A stretch of DNA of 12,469 nt, taken from positions 1 through 12,469 of the forward strand of contig CAKUGU010000053.1 of assembly GCA_934654815.1 (NCBI GenBank). The letters run 5' to 3'. The notes beneath the pieces are model-generated. The model was not told the DNA's origin and searched no databases. It worked only from the letters and a program-made list of their open reading frames with translations. The stretch is from an uncultured Ellagibacter sp. (GTDB taxonomy: Bacteria > Actinomycetota > Coriobacteriia > Coriobacteriales > Eggerthellaceae). Below are positions 5,493 to 12,469 of the stretch, piece after piece. Positions within the stretch are counted from its first letter, which is position 1. Every line of letters begins with the position of its first letter. A program made the position numbers and the translations under genes.

Positions 5493-5567
5493 GGTCGCTT
5501 GGCTCAGCGGGAGAGCATCGCCTTCACACGGCGGGGGTCACAGGTTCAAATCCTGTAGCGACCACCA
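5493..5567 (+). tRNA. tRNA-Val (CAC)
   Basis: This is a complete 75-nt cloverleaf with encoded CCA. The acceptor GGTCGCT pairs with AGCGACC, the D-arm is GGCTCAGCGGGAGAGC, and anticodon stem TCGCC/GGCGG encloses TTCACAC with CAC at positions 34-36. The T-arm is CACAGGTTCAAATCCTGT. CAC reads GUG, hence valine. Confidence 0.96.
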
Positions 5568-5577
5568 TGAATGCGCA

Positions 5578-5607
5578 GGCCGGAGGTTTAATCCTCCGGC
5601 CTTTTTT
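5578..5607 (+). terminator. Intrinsic terminator of tRNA-Val
   Basis: GGCCGGAGG and CCTCCGGCC form a perfect 9-bp stem with a TTTAAT loop and are followed by six T. It starts 10 nt after the tRNA 3' end. Confidence 0.95.
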
Positions 5608-5688
5608 GTGCGCTCTTTCGCTCGCAGCCGAAAGCGGCGCGCCCCACACCGTCGTTGCGCAGGACCAATCAACCGAAAGGAAGTGCAC

Positions 5689-7110
5689 GTGAGCGCGAAA
5701 GACAAACCGGTACCCACCATGGGCGCGGCCGACAGCCCCGACGCCATCTACGACGCGAGGACGCTCGGCAAGCCGAAGATGCTTGTATTCGGCCTCCAGC
5801 ATATGTTCGCCATGTTCGGCGCGACCATCCTCGTCCCCGTGCTCACGGGCCTTTCCGTTTCCGCGACGCTTCTGTTCGCGGGCTTGGGAACGCTTCTGTT
5901 CCACTTCCTGTCGAAGGGCAAGGTCCCGGCGTTCCTCGGCTCGTCGTTCGCGTTCATCGCGGGCTACGCCGCCATCGCGCCGAACGGGGAGGCGGAGCTT
6001 CTGCCGTACGCGTGCCTCGGCGTCGCGTGCGCGGGCCTGCTCTACCTCGTGCTCTCGGCGTTGTTCCGCGGCTTCGGCGCGCTGCGCGTCATGAAGTTCT
6101 TCCCGCCGGTCGTCACCGGCCCGATCGTCATTGCCATCGGACTCATCCTCTCGAGCTCCGCCATCGCGAACGCCTCGACCAACTGGCTCGTCGCCGTGGT
6201 CGCCATCGCGGTCATCGTCGTGGCGAACATCTGGGGCCGCGGCATGGTGAAGATCGTCCCCATCCTGCTCGGCGTGCTCGTATCCTACGCGCTCGCGGTC
6301 GCGCTCGGCGAGGTCGACTTCTCGGGCGTGGCGAGCGCCGCCTGGGTGGGCCTGCCGGTCGCCTTCGAGAACACCGTCTTCGGCCTCGCCGGCCACTTCG
6401 ACGCGGGCCTCGCCATCACCGCCGTCATCACCATCATGCCGCTCGCGTTCGCCACTATGATCGAGCACATCGGCGACATGTCGGCCATCTCGTCCACCGT
6501 GAACCGTAACTTCATCGCCGAGCCCGGCCTTCACCGCACGCTTCTGGGCGATGGCCTCGCCACCATCCTGGCCTCGCTTTTCGGCGCGCCCGCCAACACC
6601 ACGTACGGCGAGAACACCGGCGTGCTCGCGCTCACCAAGGTGTTCGACCCGCGCGTCATCCGCATCGCGGCCGTGTTCGCCATCTGTTTCTCGTTCTGCC
6701 CGAAGTTCGCGGCGGTCATCGAGGCGATGCCCGCATGCGTCATCGGCGGCGTGTCGCTCGTTTTGTACGGCATGATCTCCGCAGTCGGCGTGCGCAACCT
6801 CGTCGAGAACAAAGTCGACTTCATGAAGAGCCGCAACGTGCTCGTGGCGGCGCTCATCCTCGTGCTTTCCATCGGCATCGCCTACAGCACCGCCGGCGCC
6901 ATCGTGTTCGCGGTCGGCGGCGTCACCATCTCGCTTTCCGGCCTTGCGGTGGGCTCGATCGTGGGCATCGTGCTGAACGCCGTGCTTCCCGGCAAGGACG
7001 AGTACTCCTTCGGGGAAGAGCCGCCTGCGCGCGCGGACGAGCCCGAAATGCGCTTCCCCCTGGAAGGCGAGCTCCCGAAGGACTTGGAAAAGGAATTGAA
7101 GAACGCCTGA
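5689..7110 (+). CDS. uraA: Uracil permease-type nucleobase transporter (NCS2 family)
   Basis: This 473-residue inner-membrane protein probably imports uracil with protons. It starts with a short cytoplasmic tail and LGKPKMLVFGLQHMFAMFG (26-44), a hallmark of the family's first membrane segment. About 12-14 hydrophobic segments follow. The substrate region shows IEHIGDMS (258-265; Glu259) and NTTYGEN (303-309; Glu308), which match the uracil-permease signature better than purine permeases. Where E. coli UraA has a second His in the EH..H motif, Asp263 stands here; I believe this variant occurs elsewhere in the family. The C-terminus ends in a charged tail. GTG 5689 is chosen because AAAGGA (5676-5681) lies 7 nt upstream; an in-frame GTG at 5683 is less well placed. 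Exact substrate (uracil versus another pyrimidine) is inferred. No pyr gene or PyrR-type leader is seen. Confidence 0.88.
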   Translation: MSAKDKPVPTMGAADSPDAIYDARTLGKPKMLVFGLQHMFAMFGATILVPVLTGLSVSATLLFAGLGTLLFHFLSKGKVPAFLGSSFAFIAGYAAIAPNGEAELLPYACLGVACAGLLYLVLSALFRGFGALRVMKFFPPVVTGPIVIAIGLILSSSAIANASTNWLVAVVAIAVIVVANIWGRGMVKIVPILLGVLVSYALAVALGEVDFSGVASAAWVGLPVAFENTVFGLAGHFDAGLAITAVITIMPLAFATMIEHIGDMSAISSTVNRNFIAEPGLHRTLLGDGLATILASLFGAPANTTYGENTGVLALTKVFDPRVIRIAAVFAICFSFCPKFAAVIEAMPACVIGGVSLVLYGMISAVGVRNLVENKVDFMKSRNVLVAALILVLSIGIAYSTAGAIVFAVGGVTISLSGLAVGSIVGIVLNAVLPGKDEYSFGEEPPARADEPEMRFPLEGELPKDLEKELKNA

Positions 7111-7136
7111 ACGCGCGTCTGAGGCTGCGTTTGGAC

Positions 7137-7182
7137 AAAGGGAGCGGGTGCGGCGAGGGTGCCGCCCTGCTCCCTTTTCGTT
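7137..7182 (+). terminator. Intrinsic terminator of uraA
   Basis: AAAGGGAGC (7137-7145) pairs with GCTCCCTTT (7169-7177). An inner stem GCGGC/GCCGC extends the hairpin, and TTTTCGTTTT follows. It begins 26 nt after the uraA stop and separates it from the ilv promoter. Confidence 0.9.
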
Positions 7183-7244
7183 TTCCCCGAATTTGTCGGG
7201 AATGTGCATTTATGGGGCGCGGGGGCCTTATCTCGATTTACCCC

Positions 7245-7272
7245 TTGCATCCGTTTCCGAGCGGCGTATACT
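7245..7272 (+). promoter_or_regulatory. Promoter of the ilv operon
   Basis: TTGCAT (7245-7250) and TATACT (7267-7272) are separated by 16 nt. Transcription would start near 7279, giving a leader of about 305 nt before ilvD that carries the T-box element. Confidence 0.75.
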
Positions 7273-7279
7273 AGCGCCC

Positions 7280-7548
7280 AGTTCAAAACCAAATACGACG
7301 AAATGCGTTGACGAGGAAAGTAAGGACGAACCCATCTCACAGAGAGCCGGCGGTTGCTGCGAGCCGGTGGTGGGCGGCCCCGAATGCCACCTCCGAGCAG
7401 TTCGGCGCGAACGTTTTGCGTGCGTGCGGAAGACCTCCGTGCGGGCGTCAAGGCAAGTAGCCTGAATCGGCGACTCCGTTATCGGTCCGCGGGTTTACCC
7501 GTTGTCCCTTGAGGTCCTGGTGCAGGTGCTTGCAGCCAGGATTTTTTT
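7280..7548 (+). ncRNA. T-box leader (tRNA-sensing riboswitch) of the ilv operon
   Basis: The leader has the ordered parts of a T-box. There is a 5' AGTA (7319-7322), which forms the loop-E side of the specifier loop. Stem I follows, with AGAGAGCCGGCGGTTGCTG then CGAGCCGG (7341-7367), a highly characteristic T-box distal region. The 3' side is GAATGCCA followed by CCTC (7390-7393), able to pair with GAGG (7313-7316), and then CGAG. A linker GTAG and stem CGG/CCGTTATC come next (about 7458-7483), then CCGCGGGTTTACCCG and GTCCCTTG resembling the antiterminator. T-boxes bind uncharged tRNA and switch a terminator off. Two things do not fit: the specifier loop offers TGC (Cys), GCC (Ala) or ATG, not an Ile, Leu or Val codon, and the usual TGGNACC core appears as CGGTCC. 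The class is well supported; the sensed tRNA is not. Confidence 0.8.
7515..7548 (+). terminator. Leader terminator controlled by the T-box
   Basis: TCCTGGTGCA pairs with TGCAGCCAGGA (one bulged G) across GGTGCT and is followed by seven T. It lies 38 nt before the ilvD start, where a regulated terminator is expected. GAGGTC at 7511-7516 could pair with GACCTC (about 7433-7438) instead and might help the switch, but this is inference. Confidence 0.85.
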
Positions 7549-7585
7549 ATGGGCTGAACAAGCCCGAAGGGAGGATCAGGGTCAC

Positions 7586-9262
7586 ATGCAGTTACGCAGC
7601 GACGCCGTGAAAATCGGCCCGGCTCGTGCCCCTCATCGCAGCCTGCTCAAGGCCGACGGCATCACCGACGAGGAAATGAAGCGCCCGCTCATCGCGGTCG
7701 TGAACTCGCGCAACGACATCATCCCCGGCCATAACAACCTCGACAAGATCTGCGAGGCTGTGAAGGCGGGCATCTACATGGCGGGCGGCGTCCCGTTCGA
7801 GATCTCCACCATCGGCGTGTGCGACGGCATCGCCATGAACCACGAGGGCATGCACTACTCCCTCGTGTCGCGCGAAGTCATCGCCGACAGCCTCGAATGC
7901 GCTGTCCAGGGCCACGCGTTCGACGGCATCGTGTGCATCCCCAACTGCGACAAGATCGTGCCGGGCATGATCTTGGGCGCTCTGCGCGTGAACATCCCGA
8001 CCGTCTTCGTGTCGGGCGGCCCCATGCTCCCGGGCCATCAGCCGGGTTGCACCGACGGCCCCACCACCGACCTGAACACGCTCTTCGACGGCGCGGGCAA
8101 GGTGACCGCCGGCACGATGACCGAAGACGAGCTCAAGTACTACGAGAACACCGCTTGCCCCACCTGCGGCAGCTGCTCGGGCATGTTCACCGCGAACTCG
8201 ATGAACTGCCTCTGCGAGGCGCTCGGCATCGCGCTTCCCGGCAACGGCACCATCCCCGCGGTCTACTCCGAGCGTCTGCGCCTCGCGAAGCACGCGGGCA
8301 TGAAGGTCATGGAGCTGCTTGAAAAGGGCGTGAACTTCAAGGACCTCGTCTCCGAGGCCGCTATCCACAACGCCATGGAATGCGACATGGCGTTCGGCGG
8401 CTCCACCAACACGGTACTCCATCTCACCGCCATCGCGCAGGAGGCCGGGCATCCCATTACGATGGACGACTGGGACGCGGCGAGCGCCCGCACCCCGCAC
8501 CTCGTGAAGCTGCAGCCCTCCGGCCCGCGCCCGCTCATCGATCTGTACGCGGTTGGCGGCGTGCCCGTCGTCATGCACGAGCTCGCCGAGCTCGACCTGC
8601 TCGACAGGAGCGCGCTCACCTGCATGGGCACGATGGACGAGTACCTCGAGAACTGCACCAAGCCCGCCGACGGGGAAGTGTGCCGCACGCACGACAACCC
8701 GTTCTCGAAGGTCGGCGCGCTGCGCGTGCTCCACGGCAACGTCGCTCCCGACGGCGGCATCGTCAAGAAGTCTGCGGTCGACCCGTCAATGCTCACGCAC
8801 ACGGGCCCCGCGCGCTGCTTCAACTCCGAGGAAGAGGCCTGCAAGGCCATCTTCGCAGGCGAGATCAAGGCGGGCGACGTCGTCGTCATCCGCTACGAAG
8901 GTCCCGCCGGCGGCCCGGGCATGCGCGAGATGCTCACGCCCACTTCCGCCATCGTGGGCATGGGGCTGTCCAAGAGCGTCGCGCTCATCACCGACGGCCG
9001 CTTCTCCGGCGCGTCGAAGGGCCCCTGCGTCGGGCATGTGAGCCCCGAGGCCGCAGCTGGCGGCCCGATCGCGCTCATCGAGGACGGAGACTCCATCACG
9101 GTCGACATCGAGGGCGGCGCTATCACGCTGCACGTCTCCGATGAAGAGCTCGACCGCCGCCGCGCAGCCTTCGTGGCGCCGGCTCCCAAGCACAACCACG
9201 GCGTGCTCGCGAAGTACGCCAAACTCGTTTCCTCTGCGGACAAGGGGGCGTACGTCTCGTGA
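7586..9262 (+). CDS. ilvD: Dihydroxy-acid dehydratase
   Basis: This 558-residue Fe-S enzyme dehydrates 2,3-dihydroxy acids to the 2-oxo acids that precede valine, leucine and isoleucine. Motifs in order are [10 protein letters not shown] (40-49), [16 protein letters not shown] (77-92), [12 protein letters not shown] (117-128; Asp122, Lys123 metal site) and [19 protein letters not shown] (190-208). [23 protein letters not shown] and [15 protein letters not shown] follow, then [12 protein letters not shown] with the probable catalytic Ser. Where [2Fe-2S] dehydratases have Cys in PCN, this protein has Gly (PGH), as in the E. coli enzyme, which suggests the oxygen-sensitive [4Fe-4S] type. ATG 7586 is preferred: GGAGG lies 11 nt upstream and the leader terminator rules out earlier starts. 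The stop overlaps the ilvB GTG by 4 nt. Confidence 0.96.
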   Translation: MQLRSDAVKIGPARAPHRSLLKADGITDEEMKRPLIAVVNSRNDIIPGHNNLDKICEAVKAGIYMAGGVPFEISTIGVCDGIAMNHEGMHYSLVSREVIADSLECAVQGHAFDGIVCIPNCDKIVPGMILGALRVNIPTVFVSGGPMLPGHQPGCTDGPTTDLNTLFDGAGKVTAGTMTEDELKYYENTACPTCGSCSGMFTANSMNCLCEALGIALPGNGTIPAVYSERLRLAKHAGMKVMELLEKGVNFKDLVSEAAIHNAMECDMAFGGSTNTVLHLTAIAQEAGHPITMDDWDAASARTPHLVKLQPSGPRPLIDLYAVGGVPVVMHELAELDLLDRSALTCMGTMDEYLENCTKPADGEVCRTHDNPFSKVGALRVLHGNVAPDGGIVKKSAVDPSMLTHTGPARCFNSEEEACKAIFAGEIKAGDVVVIRYEGPAGGPGMREMLTPTSAIVGMGLSKSVALITDGRFSGASKGPCVGHVSPEAAAGGPIALIEDGDSITVDIEGGAITLHVSDEELDRRRAAFVAPAPKHNHGVLAKYAKLVSSADKGAYVS

Positions 9263-11229
9263 GCACTTCCAAAGCAAAAGCTAAGAAACCCCAGATAGGC
9301 GGCCCGCGCGGACTCGGCAGCAAAACGCCGAAGCAGGGCAAGACCATGACGGGCGCCGAGGCCATCATCGCCTCGCTCGAAGCCGAGGGCGTCGACCTCG
9401 TCTTCGGTTACCCCGGCGGCCAGGCCATCAAGATCTACGACGCCATCTACGACAGCACGCAGCTGCACCACATCCTCGCTCGCCACGAACAGGGCGCGGT
9501 GCACGAGGCCGACGGCTATGCGCGTGCGACGGGCAACCCGGGCGTCGTCATCGTGACCTCCGGCCCGGGCGCCACCAACACCGTCACCGGCATCGCCACG
9601 GCCTACATGGACTCGGTGCCGCTCGTGGTCATCACCGGCCAGGTCCCCACCGGCGTCATCGGCACGGACTCGTTCCAGGAATCCGACATCGTCGGCATCA
9701 CGATGCCGGTCGTGAAGCACAGCTTCCTTCTGCAATCGGCCGAAGAGCTCACCCGCACGTTCCGCGAGGCGTTCCACATCGCCTGCACGGGGCGCCCGGG
9801 CCCGGTGCTCATCGACGTGCCGTCCGACATCCAAAGCCAGCAGATCGTCTTCGAGTACCCTGACGAGGTGAACCTGCCGTCGTACCGTCCGACCTATCGC
9901 GGCAACGCCAAGCAGATCAAACAGGCGGTGAACTACATCGAACGCGCGAAGAAGCCGATCCTCTACGTCGGCGGCGGCGCGATTTCCTCGAACGCCACCG
10001 ACGAGCTCGTGAAGCTTTCGACCGACATGCAGATCCCGGTCGTCACCACGCTCATGGGCAAGGGCGCGTTTCCCGCCTCGCATCCGATGAACTTGGGGCC
10101 GGTCGGCATGCACGGCTCGAAGTTCGCCAACATCGCCATGACCGAATGCGACCTCATCATCGCGGCGGGCGCGCGCTTCTCCGACCGCGTGACGGGCAAG
10201 CTCTCCGAGTTCGCGCCGCACGCCGAGGTCATCCATATCGACATCGACCCGGCCGAGATCGGCAAGATCCGCGAGGCGCAGGTGCCGATCGTCGGCGACC
10301 TTAAAGGCGTGCTCGCGGGCATCGTCGAGACGATCGAGAAGGAAGGCGCCGCCCCGCAGACCGCGGAATGGGTGGCCCAGATCGCCGAATGGCGCGAGCG
10401 CTTCCCGTTCTACGACGCCGACATCACCGAGAAGCCGGGCGAGATCGTCCCCGAGATCGCCATGCAGAAGCTCTCCGCGAAGCTCGACCCCCACAACTCC
10501 GTGGTCGTCACCGAAGTCGGCCAGCACCAGATGTGGGCGGCGCAGTTCATCGACCGCGAGGAAGGGCGCTCCTTCATCTCCTCGGGCGGCCTCGGCACCA
10601 TGGGATTCGGATTCCCCGCGGCCATCGGCGCTGCGTTCGGGCGCCCCGGCGCGCAGGTCGTGTGCATCGCGGGCGACGGGTCGTTCCAGATGAACAGCCA
10701 GGAAATGGCCACGGCCGCCATCCACAACGTGCCGGTGAAGGTCGTCATCCTCGACAACCGCGCGCTCGGCATGGTGCACCAGTGGCAGAAGCTGTTCTAC
10801 CACGAGCGTTATTCCTCGACCGTGCTCGACGCGAACCCCGACTTCGTCAAGCTCGCCGACGCCTACAGCTGGCAGGCCGAGCGCGTGACCGACCCGGCCA
10901 AGCTCGACGAGGCCTACGACCGCATGCTCGCGGCCGACGGCCCCTACCTGCTCGACGTGGCCATCTCGCCTGACCAGAACGTGTTCCCGATGGTCGCTCC
11001 CGGCAAGGCCATGAGCGACGTCATGGGCGCCATCGACGTCGCGGTCGGCGCGGTCCGCACCGACATGCCGGGCGAGCCCGTGCGCACCGTTCCCGAGAAG
11101 TCGCCGTGCGCGAAGATCGACGCGCAGTTCGGCGGCCGCTGGGAAGCCGACCCGCACGACAAGGGCCCCCGCCAAGGCGAGGATGCCGGCGCGGATGAAG
11201 ATGCCAACGAGGAAGGACAGGCACGATGA
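9259..11229 (+). CDS. ilvB: Acetolactate synthase large (catalytic) subunit
   Basis: This ThDP enzyme joins pyruvate with pyruvate or 2-oxobutyrate, the first committed step of branched-chain amino acid synthesis. It has the three ThDP-fold domains. The pyrimidine-binding domain includes [14 protein letters not shown] (48-61) and the catalytic Glu77 in [15 protein letters not shown]. The central domain follows with [12 protein letters not shown]. The pyrophosphate-binding domain has [12 protein letters not shown] (472-483), ending at a conserved Asn near 500. At 656 residues it is longer than the usual 560-600. About 30 Lys/Gly-rich residues precede the fold. About 72 residues follow the normal end near NVFPMVAPG (574-582), and this tail is low-complexity and acidic (Asp/Glu/Gly/Ala). 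The start GTG 9259 overlaps the ilvD stop (GTGA); a later start at Met30 is possible. The stop overlaps ilvN by 4 nt. Confidence 0.95.
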   Translation: MSTSKAKAKKPQIGGPRGLGSKTPKQGKTMTGAEAIIASLEAEGVDLVFGYPGGQAIKIYDAIYDSTQLHHILARHEQGAVHEADGYARATGNPGVVIVTSGPGATNTVTGIATAYMDSVPLVVITGQVPTGVIGTDSFQESDIVGITMPVVKHSFLLQSAEELTRTFREAFHIACTGRPGPVLIDVPSDIQSQQIVFEYPDEVNLPSYRPTYRGNAKQIKQAVNYIERAKKPILYVGGGAISSNATDELVKLSTDMQIPVVTTLMGKGAFPASHPMNLGPVGMHGSKFANIAMTECDLIIAAGARFSDRVTGKLSEFAPHAEVIHIDIDPAEIGKIREAQVPIVGDLKGVLAGIVETIEKEGAAPQTAEWVAQIAEWRERFPFYDADITEKPGEIVPEIAMQKLSAKLDPHNSVVVTEVGQHQMWAAQFIDREEGRSFISSGGLGTMGFGFPAAIGAAFGRPGAQVVCIAGDGSFQMNSQEMATAAIHNVPVKVVILDNRALGMVHQWQKLFYHERYSSTVLDANPDFVKLADAYSWQAERVTDPAKLDEAYDRMLAADGPYLLDVAISPDQNVFPMVAPGKAMSDVMGAIDVAVGAVRTDMPGEPVRTVPEKSPCAKIDAQFGGRWEADPHDKGPRQGEDAGADEDANEEGQAR

Positions 11230-11711
11230 AGCACATTCTTTCCGTTCTCGTCGAGAACAAGCCGGGCGTGCTTTCCCGCGTGACCGGCCTCATCTCCCGC
11301 CGCGGGTTCAACATCGACTCGCTGTCGGTGGGCCCGACCGAGGATCCCACGATGTCGCGCATCACGATCATCGTGAAGGCCGACGACGTGGCGTATGAGC
11401 AGATCACCAAGCAGCTCCACAAGCTTGTGAGCGTGTATAAGATAAGCGACCTTACCAACGATTCGGCCATCGAGCGCGAGCTCGTGCTGTTCAAGGTGAA
11501 CGCGGCGCCCGAGCGGCGCAACGAGATCATCGAGATCACGAACGTGTTCCGCGCGAAGATCGTCGACGTGGGCAAAAGCTCGCTCACCATCGAGGCCACG
11601 GGCGACGAGAGCAAGCTCAAGGGCATGGAAGACCTCTTCCGCGCCTACGGCATCAAGGAGATCACGCGCACCGGCAAGATCGCGATGAGTCGAAACTCCA
11701 AAGAAGTGTAG
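11226..11711 (+). CDS. ilvN: Acetolactate synthase small (regulatory) subunit
   Basis: This 161-residue partner of IlvB has the usual length of the bacterial small subunit. Its N-terminal ACT domain (about residues 2-75) shows LSVLVENKPGVLSRVTGLIS (5-24) and RRGFNIDSLSVGPTEDP (25-41), the turn where valine binds for feedback inhibition in known homologues. The second half (about 80-155) carries ELVLFKVNA and the conserved C-terminal domain. The start ATG overlaps the ilvB stop (ATGA), with AGGA about 11 nt upstream, so translation is coupled and subunits are made in matching amounts. The gene symbol follows operon convention; ilvH would be equivalent. Confidence 0.95.
   Translation: MKHILSVLVENKPGVLSRVTGLISRRGFNIDSLSVGPTEDPTMSRITIIVKADDVAYEQITKQLHKLVSVYKISDLTNDSAIERELVLFKVNAAPERRNEIIEITNVFRAKIVDVGKSSLTIEATGDESKLKGMEDLFRAYGIKEITRTGKIAMSRNSKEV

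Positions 11712-12469
<758 letters not shown>

Noticed and set aside
5260..5688. Upstream extension of the uraA reading frame
   Set aside because: It would run through the SGNH gene end, the tRNA-Val gene and its terminator; the GTG at 5689 has a good ribosome binding site.
5524..7209. 561-codon minus-strand open frame opposite uraA
   Set aside because: Antisense shadow of the permease; composition dominated by charged residues, and it also crosses tRNA-Val and two terminators.
7279..7515. Leader-peptide attenuator for ilv
   Set aside because: The ATG near the leader start is followed almost at once by a stop (ATG CGT TGA), and no short frame rich in Ile, Leu or Val codons is present; the T-box landmarks explain the leader.
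7502..7585. Upstream extension of ilvD
   Set aside because: It would be translated through the leader terminator and lacks family similarity; ATG 7586 matches the normal start.
8893..11175. 760-codon open frame on the minus strand opposite ilvB/ilvD
   Set aside because: It is the antisense shadow of two certain genes. The product is Arg/His/Asp/Val-rich with no family motif, as expected from high-GC antisense frames.

Overview
The window is high-GC bacterial chromosome (GC-ending codons dominate). It carries Gram-positive-style control: a T-box leader, strong intrinsic terminators and AGGA-type ribosome binding sites. A low-oxygen actinobacterial lineage such as the Coriobacteriia/Eggerthellaceae fits best, but this is inference from style and gene content, since there is no marker gene to place it. 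No plasmid, phage or insertion-sequence gene is visible. Most of the window is ordinary core metabolism.

Layout. Positions 1-523 hold the 3' end of a sugar-isomerase (FucI-type) gene, followed at 8 nt spacing by a 145-residue protein with a weak acyl-carrier-like C-terminal half. A short, hairpin-rich spacer with a run of ten G leads to a sufE-like gene (1103-1594). Two minus-strand tRNAs follow (CAT anticodon, then Asn GTT), each with its own terminator. A divergent flavodoxin gene (2023-2523) starts from a promoter resembling MerR-family targets. Positions 2524-3084 have no convincing gene. They hold a perfect 13-bp inverted repeat, an array of 51-bp repeats with one inverted copy, and the trpS terminator. 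trpS (minus) and an SGNH-hydrolase gene (plus) diverge from 4141-4345, which contains a repeated 17/18-bp element. tRNA-Val(CAC), with its own promoter and terminator, precedes a uracil-permease-type gene (uraA).

From 7245 to the right edge lies a branched-chain amino acid operon: promoter, about 270-nt T-box leader with terminator, ilvD, ilvB, ilvN and the start of ilvC. ilvB/N/D/C carry out all the shared steps from pyruvate (or pyruvate plus 2-oxobutyrate) to the 2-oxo acids of valine and isoleucine, short of the final transamination. ilvD/ilvB and ilvB/ilvN overlap by 4 nt, so translation is probably coupled.

The most interesting points are the T-box leader, whose specifier region does not read as Ile, Leu or Val and whose T-box core looks degenerate; the 51-bp repeat array; the unknown carrier-like small protein; the Cys-rich tail of the SGNH protein; and the acidic C-terminal extension of IlvB. 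No clearly new multi-gene system was found.
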